This document shows, piece after piece, positions 16,174 through 23,993 of a DNA stretch of 64,000 nucleotides; the stretch's first letter is position 1, and each line of letters opens with the position of its first letter. The notes beneath the pieces are model-generated. The model saw nothing but the letters and a program-made list of their open reading frames with translations. It had not been told where the DNA came from and made no database searches. The translations under genes and the position numbers were made by a program. Origin of the DNA: Nonomuraea spiralis. GTDB lineage: Bacteria > Actinomycetota > Actinomycetes > Streptosporangiales > Streptosporangiaceae. The stretch spans positions 62,001-126,000 of the forward strand of contig NZ_BMRC01000021.1 in assembly GCF_014648435.1 (NCBI RefSeq). Direction: 5' to 3'.

Positions 16174-16335
16174 GTGGTTCCGCTACTTGCTCGACCGTAG
16201 TCGGCTGAGGTCCCTTTGGGGGAGGGGGCGGCACCCGAGAGGGCCGCCGTTCGGAGGGGTCGCCGTCCGGGGGGCCGTCCGGGGGCGTCGTTCGGGGGGC
16301 GTCGTTCGGGAGGCGCTGTTCTTGTGTACGGCGGG

Positions 16336-17094
16336 TCAGACCTCGGTGGTTATGGCGCGGCGGAGGCCGAGGCCGACCTCTTCCAGGCGGGCCACCGACA
16401 TGCGGTCCTTGATGGCGGTCACGCTCACCGCCGCCACCGGCGCCGTCTTGCCCATGAAGACCGGCGCCGCCACGCACCGCACCCCGGGCTCGTTCTCCTC
16501 CAGGTCGAGCGCGTACCCGCGCTGCCGGACCTGGTCGAGGTGGGTGGCGAGCTTGGCGGGGTTCGTGATCGTGTTACGGGTCCTGGTGGCCAGCGGCCCG
16601 TAGCGCTCGGCCCACGCCTTGACCGCCTCGTCCGTCGGGTACGTCCAGGCCAGCAGCGCCTTGCCCACCCCCGTGCAGTGGGCCGCGTTGCGCCCGCCGA
16701 CCACCGAGGTCATGGTGATCGACCGCACCGCCTCCACCTTGTCCAGGTAGACGACCTCGCCGCCGTCGAGCATCGCCATGTGCACGGTCTCGGAGAACTC
16801 CTCGCTGAGCCGCAGCAGCAGCGGCCGGACGAGCGTGCGCAGGTCCATGGACTCGTAGAACCTGAAGGCCGTGGCCAGCAGCTCGGTGCCGAGGAAGTAC
16901 GGCCCGCTCGGCTCCGGCTGGGCGGCGAAGCCGCGATGCTTCAACGCCCCGAGCAGGCGATGGAGCGAGCTCTTCGGCAGCCCCAGCCTGGTGGCCAGCT
17001 CGTCGAGCGTCACCCCCCTGCTGTGCTTTCCGATCTCCTGCAGGATCAGCAGGGCACGATCGACGCTCCCCACAGGGGACTGAGTCTCAGCCAC
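16336..17094 (-). CDS. IclR family transcriptional regulator
   Basis: 252 residues, GTG start after GGGAGAG. The N-terminal winged helix-turn-helix (about 8-65) is typical: SVDRALLILQEIGKHSRGVT, LDELATRLGLPKSSLHRLLG, LKHRGFAAQPEPSGPYFLG. The C-terminal effector domain (about 75-250) contains HCTGVGKALLAW and GYALDLEENEPGVRCVAAPV, with the conserved cysteine near a small-molecule pocket. A perfect palindrome (17112-17128) sits 18 bases before its start, pointing to autoregulation. The same palindrome occurs near the GH114, ABC importer, dehydrogenase and lactonase genes, so it is the likely local regulator. The inducer is presumably a pathway sugar acid. Confidence 0.93.
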   Translation of the reverse strand: MAETQSPVGSVDRALLILQEIGKHSRGVTLDELATRLGLPKSSLHRLLGALKHRGFAAQPEPSGPYFLGTELLATAFRFYESMDLRTLVRPLLLRLSEEFSETVHMAMLDGGEVVYLDKVEAVRSITMTSVVGGRNAAHCTGVGKALLAWTYPTDEAVKAWAERYGPLATRTRNTITNPAKLATHLDQVRQRGYALDLEENEPGVRCVAAPVFMGKTAPVAAVSVTAIKDRMSVARLEEVGLGLRRAITTEV

Positions 17095-17111
17095 TGAACT
17101 CTCCCTCGCCT

Positions 17112-17128
17112 ATTCCGCTGATCGGAAT
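17112..17128. promoter_or_regulatory. IclR-type operator 5 (perfect palindrome), upstream of iclR gene
   Basis: ATTCCG-CTGAT-CGGAAT is a perfect 6-bp inverted repeat with 5-base spacer. A further half-site, TACGGAAC, lies at 17141-17148. Its position just before the regulator's start suggests autoregulation. Confidence 0.7.
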
Positions 17129-17231
17129 GCTAGCGCGTAATACGGAACATCGCCGCACACGCGGTCAACACAGTGGGTGTCTCAGCGTAGTCAGAACAGC
17201 CCTGTGCCAGCACTTCCGTGACCGGGAAAAC

Positions 17232-18341
17232 CTATGCGAGGAAAGGCCCGGCGGCGTTCGCGCGGAACTCGGCGACCGGGATGCGCCGGAAGACAATACT
17301 CTCGTACGGCCCGAAGTCCCCGGTCTCGAACAGCAGCCCGACCGTGTCGTCGTCAACCCTGACCAGGTCGGAGTAGGCGGCGGGCAACCCCGAAACGGTG
17401 TGCGCGGAACGCCAGGTGACGCCGAGGTCGTCGCTCGCCCGTACGGTCATCAGAGCCCGCGCGTCGGGCGCGGCCGGACCGGAGAACAGCAGCACGCCGG
17501 GCGGCTCGCACCACAGAACGCTGCCCTCGACCACCGGCCCGGCCAGCCCGGCCTGCGGACGGAAGGGCAGGTCGAGCCGCTGGCCGCCGTCGGAGGAGCA
17601 GGCGTCGGCCCGGGTGCCGGGGGCGGCGGAGTCCGTCCTGGCGTTGAGGTAGAGGCGGCCGTCGGGCAGCTCGGTCGCGGTGGTCTCGTTGACGTTGACG
17701 TAGCCGTCGGGATTGTCGTCGACGTACCCGATCCGCCAGGTACGGCCGCCGTCGTCGCTGAGCAGCGCGTGGCCGCCGTTGTACTTGCCCTCGGTGCCGT
17801 TGTCGGTGCCGGTGGGCGGCAGGGAGTGGTTGCCGGGCACCACGACGCGCCCGCTCCTGAGCCGGACGGCGTGCCCCGGGCCGGTGGCGTACCAGCGCCA
17901 CTCGGGACGCCTGACGCTGCCGGTGATCTCGCGCGGAGCCGGCCAGGTGACCCCGTCGTCCGCGCTGACCTGGACGAACACCCGCCGCCCTTCGGCCGCC
18001 TGCACCTGACCCCGCCGGATCTTCTCCTCCGTCGCCGACGGCCCCTGCCGGACCGTGACGAGGACGATCCGGCCGTCGTCCAGCACCACGGGCGCGGGGT
18101 TGCCCACGGTGCCGCGGCGCGGCTCGGTGGCCACCACCTGGAGAGGACCCCACGTCAGCCCGCCGTCGCCCGACCGCCTGAGCACCAGGTCGATGTGGCC
18201 CGAGTCGCCGGCGGACCCGCGCCGCCCCTCGGCGAAGGCCAGCAGCGTCCCCGCCCCGGTCACCACGACCGCCGGGATGCGGAAGGTGTGATAACCCTCG
18301 GTCGCCGCCCGGTACACGACCGACGTGGGGTAAGGAGTCAT
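17232..18341 (-). CDS. Exo-alpha-sialidase-like six-bladed propeller (GH33-type), no signal peptide
   Basis: 369 residues. The RIP motif (YHTFRIPAVVV, about residue 20) and four Asp-box repeats (SGDGGLTWG, SADDGVTWP, SDDGGRTWR, SDDLGVTWR) define a sialidase/neuraminidase-type propeller. GPGHAVRLRSGRVVVPGNH and an NGTEGKYNGGHAL block follow the family pattern. There is no signal peptide, so it would act inside the cell, perhaps on an imported oligosaccharide. It begins 23 bases after a GT-C membrane protein gene on the same strand. No sialic acid lyase or kinase is nearby, so the sugar released may not be sialic acid. No clear Shine-Dalgarno sequence precedes the ATG. Confidence 0.82.
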   Translation of the reverse strand: MTPYPTSVVYRAATEGYHTFRIPAVVVTGAGTLLAFAEGRRGSAGDSGHIDLVLRRSGDGGLTWGPLQVVATEPRRGTVGNPAPVVLDDGRIVLVTVRQGPSATEEKIRRGQVQAAEGRRVFVQVSADDGVTWPAPREITGSVRRPEWRWYATGPGHAVRLRSGRVVVPGNHSLPPTGTDNGTEGKYNGGHALLSDDGGRTWRIGYVDDNPDGYVNVNETTATELPDGRLYLNARTDSAAPGTRADACSSDGGQRLDLPFRPQAGLAGPVVEGSVLWCEPPGVLLFSGPAAPDARALMTVRASDDLGVTWRSAHTVSGLPAAYSDLVRVDDDTVGLLFETGDFGPYESIVFRRIPVAEFRANAAGPFLA

Positions 18342-18364
18342 GCCGGCACGCTAGGCCCCGCGGG

Positions 18365-19720
18365 TTAACGTCCGCCGACATTCGGCGGACGTCTCAGTGC
18401 CAGCCCGGCGGCCAGGCACGCCAGCGGCACGGCCGGCACGACGTACCGCACGTCGTACCCGTGCAGGAACGGCGGCGCCAGGACCAGCACGGCGGCGGCC
18501 AGGCCGGGCAGCAGCGCGTCCGGCCGCCGCCGCGCCGCCGCCACCGCCAGAGCGCCCCCGAGCAGCACCAGGAGCACCGGGTACGGCAGGTACCCGAAGC
18601 GCTGGTAGGCACGCAGCCAGCCCGCGTACGGCTCGACGAGCCGCGTGTCCGCCGGACCGCCCTCGTAGGACTCGGCGGTCCCCCGTACGGAGTCGCGCAG
18701 CGGGCGTTCCTCGTAGGGGAACCAGTAGGGGTTGGTCTTTCTGGCCGCGACCGTCCAGGCCGTGGTGCGTTCCCAGCGCAGCAACCACCGCAGGTCGCCT
18801 CCGACGGCGGCCAGGTAGTCGCCGGGCTGGGCGAGCACGGCCGCGCGGGCGAAGCGGCCGGCCAGGGCGTTCCGGTCACCGGGGACCCCGGCCAGGGTGG
18901 GCCCCCACATCCAGTGCGCGGGAGAGGGCCGCCCGGCCACCGGCGTCCTCGGGCAGAGAGGGGTCAGCTCGGGTTCCGGCCTGATGACCGAGCAGTCGGC
19001 GAAGGTCATCGTGCGGGCCCACATGAACAGGCCGTCGGCCCTGGTCAGGCCGAAGGTGCCGCTGGTGGCCCACATCCAGGAGGCGTACCCGAGCAGCGGC
19101 GCAGCGCCCGCCAGGACCAGGCACAGCAGCGCGCGCGGCCCGGGACGGCGCAGCAGCAGGCAGGCGGCGGCCACCACGAGCACGGCCACGCCGATCGTGC
19201 GGGTGACGGCGGCCAGGCCGAGCAGCGCGCCGCCGACGCCCGCCGTGACCGGGCTGAGCCGCCGCGACAACGCCAGGATCCCGGCCGTGACCAGTACGGT
19301 GAACAGCGCGTCCGCCATGATCATGTGTTCCAGCAGGATCAGGAACTCGTCGAGGAGCAGCGGCACGACGGCGGCCGTCGCCCCCCAGCCGGGCAGCCCG
19401 CGCCGCCGCAACAGGGCGTAGACGGCAACGGCGAGCCCCAGCCCGAGCGCGTGCTGCACGGCGGCCACCAGCGCCAGGCTCTTCCCCGGCCCGAGCGCGG
19501 CCAGGAAGAGCGAGTAACCGAGCGGCCGGAACGTCCCGGGCACGGGATCGCCCGCGGCCCTCAGATAGGAGAACGAGTCCGCCCAGAACCACAACGCCGG
19601 CCGGTACCCCACCATCGCCAGCACCCGCAGCACGACGGCGGGCGCCAGCGCGACCAGCAGCGCCCGATGCCGCCTCCAGACGTTTCCGGGCAGCACGAAC
19701 ACAGGAGACGGCGCCGGCAC
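18365..19720 (-). CDS. Multi-pass GT-C type glycosyltransferase-like membrane protein
   Basis: 451 residues, GTG start seven bases after AAGGAG. About ten hydrophobic segments are visible, for example LLVALAPAVVLRVLAMV (about 20-37), VVPLLLDEFLILLEHMIMAD, VAVLVVAAACLLL and LLPGLAAAVLVLAPPFL. The first external loop contains WFWADSFSYLRAAGDP, an acidic motif in the place where PMT/ArnT-like lipid-carrier glycosyltransferases keep their catalytic aspartate. A large soluble loop (about 220-370) carries several cysteines. It probably transfers a sugar from a polyprenyl phosphate carrier to an extracytoplasmic acceptor. The acceptor is unknown. A sialidase-like gene follows 23 bases downstream. 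Confidence 0.75.
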   Translation of the reverse strand: MPAPSPVFVLPGNVWRRHRALLVALAPAVVLRVLAMVGYRPALWFWADSFSYLRAAGDPVPGTFRPLGYSLFLAALGPGKSLALVAAVQHALGLGLAVAVYALLRRRGLPGWGATAAVVPLLLDEFLILLEHMIMADALFTVLVTAGILALSRRLSPVTAGVGGALLGLAAVTRTIGVAVLVVAAACLLLRRPGPRALLCLVLAGAAPLLGYASWMWATSGTFGLTRADGLFMWARTMTFADCSVIRPEPELTPLCPRTPVAGRPSPAHWMWGPTLAGVPGDRNALAGRFARAAVLAQPGDYLAAVGGDLRWLLRWERTTAWTVAARKTNPYWFPYEERPLRDSVRGTAESYEGGPADTRLVEPYAGWLRAYQRFGYLPYPVLLVLLGGALAVAAARRRPDALLPGLAAAVLVLAPPFLHGYDVRYVVPAVPLACLAAGLALRRPPNVGGR

Positions 19721-19882
19721 AGGGAGGCTCCTTCGCGAGAGTGCCGAACGGGCTCCCGGACGGCGCGGGCATCTACCCGTTCTTGCCGTCGCGCCGCGAA
19801 AGGGTTCACGCCCGTGGCCGTCGCGGTCATCACGGGCAGGGCATGAAAGAGTGCGAATCGAGGACGAATATGGGGAGGCAGC

Positions 19883-21289
19883 GTGGCTGAGGAGTTCGAC
19901 GTCATCGTGATCGGAGCCGGTCCGGCGGGCGAGAACGTCGCCGCCAGGGCCGTACGCGGCGGGCTGAGCGCCGCGATCGTCGAGGAACGGCTGGCCGGCG
20001 GCGAGTGCTCCTACTGGGCGTGCATCCCCAGCAAGGCGCTGCTGCGCCCGGTCGACCTGGCCGGCGAGGTGTCACGGGTGCCCGGCCTCTCGCTCGGGCC
20101 GATCGACGTGGACGCGGTGCTCGCCCGGCGCGACGAGGCGGTGTCCCACTACGACGACTCGGGGCAGGTCGGCTGGATCGGCAGTGTGCCGGCGGAGTTC
20201 GTCCGCGGCAGGGGACGGCTCGACGGCGAACGCCGGGTGGTCGTCACGACCGCGGACGGCGGCGAGCGCACGCTCACGGCCAGGCACGCCGTCGTGCTCG
20301 CCACCGGCAGCACGGCCGCGGTCCCGCCGGTGCCGGGCATGGCCGAGGCGAAGCCGTGGACCAGCCACGAGGTCACCGCCGCGAAGAAGGTGCCGGAAAG
20401 CCTGATCGTGATCGGCGGCGGCGTGGTCGCCTGCGAGATGGCCCAGGCCATGCACGGGCTCGGCGCGCGGCACACGACCGTGCTGGTACGCGGCGGGGGG
20501 CTGCTCGGGCGGGTCGAGCCGTTCGCCGGCGAGCTGCTCGCGAAGTCGTTCGCCGAGTCGGGCATCGACGTGCGTACGCACACCGACGTGGTCAGGGTCG
20601 AGCGGCCCGAGCCGGGCGGCACGGTGACGGTGCATCTGTCGGAGGGGCAACCGCTGGAGGCCGACGAGCTGCTGGTGGCCACCGGCCGCCGGGTCGCGAC
20701 CCGCGGGATCGGGCTCGACACGGTCGGCCTGCCCGACGACGCGCCCGTCGAGGTCGACGACAGCATGCGCGCCACCGGCGTGGCGGGCGGCTGGCTCTAC
20801 GCCGTCGGCGACGTCAACGGCCGCGCGCTGCTCACCCACATGGGCAAGTACCAGGCCCGGATCTGCGGCGACGTGATCGCCGCGCGGGCGCACGGCGACG
20901 ACCTGCCCGCCATGCGCGACATCGCGGACGGCTTCGGCGCGCCGCAGGTGGTCTTCACCGACCCGCAGGTGTGCGCGGTCGGCCGTACGGAGGCCGAGGC
21001 CAGGAAGGCCGGTTTCCGGGTGCGCGCGGTCGAGTACGACCTCGGCTCGGTCTCCGGGGCGTACCTGCTGGGCGACGGCTACCGGGGCCGGGCCAAGGCC
21101 GTCGTGGACGAGGACAGGAAGGTGTTGCTGGGCGTCACGTTCGTCGGCCCCGGCGTCGGCGACCTGCTGCACGCCGCCACGATCGCGGTCACCGGCGAGG
21201 TGCCGCTCGACCGGCTCTGGCACGCCGTGCCGTCGTTCCCGACGGTGAGCGAGATCTGGCTGCGGCTGCTGGAGACCTACGGGTTGTAG
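19883..21289 (+). CDS. FAD-dependent pyridine nucleotide-disulphide oxidoreductase (class I)
   Basis: 468 residues, GTG start with GGGGAGG upstream. FAD-binding VIVIGAGPAGENVAARAV (about 8-25), the redox-active CxxxxC pair in GGECSYWACIPSKALLRP (about 40-57), NAD(P)-binding VIGGGVVACEMAQAM (about 173), the second FAD motif GWLYAVGDVNGRALLTHMGK (about 300) and the dimerisation domain GAPQVVFTDPQVCAVGRTEAEA are all present. The usual C-terminal catalytic HxHPTxSE is replaced by HAVPSFPTVSEIWL, so the base histidine arrangement differs from lipoamide dehydrogenase. It is closer to mercuric reductase-like or soluble quinone-reducing members. The metal-binding HMA domain is absent. Specific substrate unknown. 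Confidence 0.9.
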   Translation: MAEEFDVIVIGAGPAGENVAARAVRGGLSAAIVEERLAGGECSYWACIPSKALLRPVDLAGEVSRVPGLSLGPIDVDAVLARRDEAVSHYDDSGQVGWIGSVPAEFVRGRGRLDGERRVVVTTADGGERTLTARHAVVLATGSTAAVPPVPGMAEAKPWTSHEVTAAKKVPESLIVIGGGVVACEMAQAMHGLGARHTTVLVRGGGLLGRVEPFAGELLAKSFAESGIDVRTHTDVVRVERPEPGGTVTVHLSEGQPLEADELLVATGRRVATRGIGLDTVGLPDDAPVEVDDSMRATGVAGGWLYAVGDVNGRALLTHMGKYQARICGDVIAARAHGDDLPAMRDIADGFGAPQVVFTDPQVCAVGRTEAEARKAGFRVRAVEYDLGSVSGAYLLGDGYRGRAKAVVDEDRKVLLGVTFVGPGVGDLLHAATIAVTGEVPLDRLWHAVPSFPTVSEIWLRLLETYGL

Positions 21290-21663
21290 GGGCCCGCGGC
21301 GAGCATCAGCTCAGCCACGGTCTCCTCGACGCTGCCGCGCAGCTCCACGTGCGAGAGCAGGTCCGTCAGCCGCAACACCGACAACAGGTGCTCCGACGGG
21401 CGGACCAGGATGATCCGGCCACTCGACTCCGCCTCCATCCGCCGCATCGCCACACCCAGCACGCCGATGACCGAGGAGTCGTAGAAGACCAGCTCCGCCA
21501 GGTCGAAGACCAGGACGGGCCCGGGCGACCAGTCCCACACCGTGTCGAGGTGGGCGCTGAACCGGACCCGTCCGGAGTGGTCGAGCTCGCCCGCGGCGCG
21601 CATGACCGTGCACTGGAGGTGCCGGGTCGTCTCGATGCTCAAACGCCTGCCCACCCTTGGCAA
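21277..21663 (-). CDS. STAS domain protein (anti-sigma factor antagonist-like)
   Basis: About 128 residues; the start is uncertain (TTG 21663, GTG 21654 or TTG 21642). The STAS fold is shown by CTVMRAAGELDHSGRVRF, PVLVFDLAELVFYDSSVIGV and RIILVRPSEHLLSVLRLTDL. The phosphorylation-site loop reads FYDSSVIG, keeping the serine that anti-sigma kinases modify in SpoIIAA-type proteins. It overlaps the convergent reductase gene by 13 bases. No cognate kinase or sigma factor is adjacent. Confidence 0.82.
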   Translation of the reverse strand: MPRVGRRLSIETTRHLQCTVMRAAGELDHSGRVRFSAHLDTVWDWSPGPVLVFDLAELVFYDSSVIGVLGVAMRRMEAESSGRIILVRPSEHLLSVLRLTDLLSHVELRGSVEETVAELMLAAGPYNP

Positions 21664-21725
21664 CTGCCCTCAGAGCGGCGTTCTCACAGGTGATCTCAGG
21701 CTTTCTGCGGCCGCGACGGTCCGGG

Positions 21726-22724
21726 CTAGTCCGAGATGCCGAACTCCAGGGTCGGCAGGACACCCGGACACGGCTCGATCACCACCAGGAACGGCGAGGC
21801 CGTGGGGCTGGGCAGGACGAGCTCGGTGACGTTCCCGTGGACGGTCTGCCCGAAGGGGCCCGCCTCGCCGTCCCTGAGGCTGTAGACCCGTTCCACCTTG
21901 GGGGCGGCCGTGCCCAGGAGCTTCCTGGTGGCGTGCCGCAACCAGCGCAGCTCGCTGTTGACCCGCCGCCAGGTGGCCGGGATCATGCTCGCCGCCTCCG
22001 CCTTCGTGCCCAGCCGCAACGTGATCCGGCCGCTGGAGCCGAACGTGTCGCGCAACACCGGGTTGACCACGAACATGCCCGACCGCAGGACGCGCACGCC
22101 CTGCCGGTTGAGGTTGGCCAGGCCGCCGCCGCTGATCAGGGAGGACAGCTCGCAGCGGGAGCCGTCGAGCGTGTCGGGGTCGTAGTCGACCTCGGGCGGC
22201 TCCTCGAACACGATCTTGTCCAGGCGCAGCCCGGCCACCCCGTCGGCCTGGACGCGACCGGCGAGCACCGCGCGCACCTCGTCGCAGACGCCGTCGCCCT
22301 CCATGACGTCCAGGGCCTCGACGCAGATGAGCCCGTCGTCGGGGATCTCGTCGGGCGTCAGGTCGAAGGCCACGCGGGCGTGCGGGTTGCGTCCGCGCAG
22401 CAGTACGCACTGGCGCAGGCGTCCCTGGGAACGGATCTGGATGAACCGGGGCAACGCGAGGTCGGGACCGGTGTTGCCGTTGTGCCAGCCGCTGGCCGAC
22501 CGCTCGTCCATCGACAACGACATCTGCACCCGCAGCGGCCGCCCCTGCGCGGACACCTTGAAGCCGACCAGCCCGGAGGTCTCGAACCTGCCCACGATCT
22601 GGCTGCCCCGATGCAGCCGGTCGGTCACCTGCAACGCGGGGAAGTGCCCGCTCAGCACGTGGACGGGCGGGATCGCGGGCAGGATCACCGGGTCGAGCTC
22701 GGTGCTGGGTCCTGTTCCGGTCAT
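21726..22724 (-). CDS. Protein of unknown function, coupled to GT-like gene
   Basis: 332 residues; ATG (MTGTGPSTELDPVILPAIPP) follows GAGGAGCGCCCG and overlaps the stop of the upstream gene as ATGA. No signal peptide or membrane segment. It is beta-rich, with charged blocks such as CVLLRGRNPHARVAFDLTPD, GVAGLRLDKIVFEEPPEVDY and SSLISGGGLANLNRQGVRVL. The acid-rich region around residues 130-160 and the glycine-rich GSSGRITLRLGTKAEA segment suggest a binding domain rather than a classic enzyme. I do not recognise the family. It belongs to a minus-strand set P450 - GT-like - this gene, so a role in modifying a lipid or glycolipid is possible but unproven. Confidence 0.7.
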   Translation of the reverse strand: MTGTGPSTELDPVILPAIPPVHVLSGHFPALQVTDRLHRGSQIVGRFETSGLVGFKVSAQGRPLRVQMSLSMDERSASGWHNGNTGPDLALPRFIQIRSQGRLRQCVLLRGRNPHARVAFDLTPDEIPDDGLICVEALDVMEGDGVCDEVRAVLAGRVQADGVAGLRLDKIVFEEPPEVDYDPDTLDGSRCELSSLISGGGLANLNRQGVRVLRSGMFVVNPVLRDTFGSSGRITLRLGTKAEAASMIPATWRRVNSELRWLRHATRKLLGTAAPKVERVYSLRDGEAGPFGQTVHGNVTELVLPSPTASPFLVVIEPCPGVLPTLEFGISD

Positions 22725-23887
22725 CGGGCGCTCCTCGCGGGGGTCAGTGTGGTCCTTGTCAGGTCCTGGAAGTCGAATCGGGTGAGTACGGGGTCGCGGC
22801 GTTCCCACATGCGGCGCACCGCGTCGAAGAGTGGGTCGCCGTCGCGCTCCGCGTGCCGCAGCGCGACCGTGAGGGCACGCGGGTAGTCGGGGCCGAGCTC
22901 CCAGCGCGGCAGGATCTGGGTCGGCACGTCGGCGGCGCAGCGGCGCAGCCACAACCACAGGCGGGCGCGTTCGCGCTGCTCCGAGCCGAGGATCGTCTCG
23001 CCCTTGCCGTGCGTGGCGACCGCCTCGCCGAGCCGGTCACGCAGTTCCTCGGGCGTGCGCACGACGTGCGTGGCCCCGCAGGCGGCGCCCTCCGACCAGC
23101 CGGCCTGCACGACCGGCACGCCGAAGGCGGGCAGATCGCTGCCGCCGAACGTGACCGCGACGTCGGTCATGCTCCAGAGGATGTTCGCCGACAGCGCGCC
23201 CGATCGGAGGCGGTCGAGGAACAGCCAGTTGGCCGACTCGTCGGCGGCGGCGTACCGCTCGGTCTCCTCGAACAGCTCGGTGTCGCGGCCCGGCATGTGG
23301 CCGAACACCGTGATCGTGGGCCGGCCGGCGTCGAGGCGGAGCCTGGAGCAGCCGTAGAGGCGGAGCTGGCGGCGTTCGGTGTCGGTGCGGACCTGGTAGC
23401 CCTCCTTGGCCCGCCAGGCCGTACGCTCGGCGCTCGGCGCGATCGTCTCCCTGTTGGGCCAGACCCACTGGTCGAAGAACTCCGCGACCCGGCCGGGCAG
23501 GTCCTCCCCGAAGGAGCCGGGGCTCTGCCCGGGGAACAGCGCGTACGCCCGAAGCGCCCCCGTGCCGTGCACGTGCACCACCGGGATGTCGGTACGCACG
23601 CACCGGTCCATCCGGCTGGTGACCAGCGCGTCGGGCGGCCCCAGATCGGCGGCGGCGCCGAACGCCTCCGCCAGCGGCCGCCACCGCGGGTCGGTGAGCA
23701 CGACCAGCCGGGCCGACAGCAGCCCGCACACGGCCTTGGCCACCATGACCGTACGCACCACCACCCGGACGTCCTCGTCGAACGCCTCGGCCACGACGCA
23801 GCCCGCGTCGCCGGCACCGTCCCCCCAGTGATCCCTGGCGGCCGAGACCAGCTGATCGACGTGTTCGTCGTCCACGACACGACGCAT
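22721..23887 (-). CDS. Putative GT-B-like protein (glycosyltransferase-like), function uncertain
   Basis: 388 residues from ATG 23887 preceded by GGAGGG (a GTG 12 bases upstream is possible). The middle shows alternating strands and helices with IPVVHVHGTGALRAYALFPG and an EFFDQWVWPNRETI segment. The C-terminal half contains LFLDRLRSGALSANILWSMT, DVAVTFGGSDLPAFGVPVVQ and THVVRTPEELRDRLGE. The last pattern (status of a chain or site, then G-S-x-x-P-A-F-G-V-P-V-V) resembles the donor-binding region of GT-B and capsule/teichoic acid transferases, where the site is usually a Gly-Ser-rich loop. It overlaps the following gene (ATGA) and lies 106 bases after the P450 gene. Assignment is tentative. 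Confidence 0.6.
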   Translation of the reverse strand: MRRVVDDEHVDQLVSAARDHWGDGAGDAGCVVAEAFDEDVRVVVRTVMVAKAVCGLLSARLVVLTDPRWRPLAEAFGAAADLGPPDALVTSRMDRCVRTDIPVVHVHGTGALRAYALFPGQSPGSFGEDLPGRVAEFFDQWVWPNRETIAPSAERTAWRAKEGYQVRTDTERRQLRLYGCSRLRLDAGRPTITVFGHMPGRDTELFEETERYAAADESANWLFLDRLRSGALSANILWSMTDVAVTFGGSDLPAFGVPVVQAGWSEGAACGATHVVRTPEELRDRLGEAVATHGKGETILGSEQRERARLWLWLRRCAADVPTQILPRWELGPDYPRALTVALRHAERDGDPLFDAVRRMWERRDPVLTRFDFQDLTRTTLTPARSAR

Positions 23888-23993
23888 GAAACCCTCCACC
23901 GAGGCCAGGAAGAATCGCCCCGGCAGACGTTGCCAGACCCTCGCGCGCGCACCCGCGCGACAACACGCTTCTTTGCCCGGCGCTGGCCGAATC

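Noticed and set aside
16200..16330. G-rich imperfect repeats considered as an origin or iteron array
   Set aside because: The units are irregular, few, and lie between two ordinary genes; no DnaA boxes seen.
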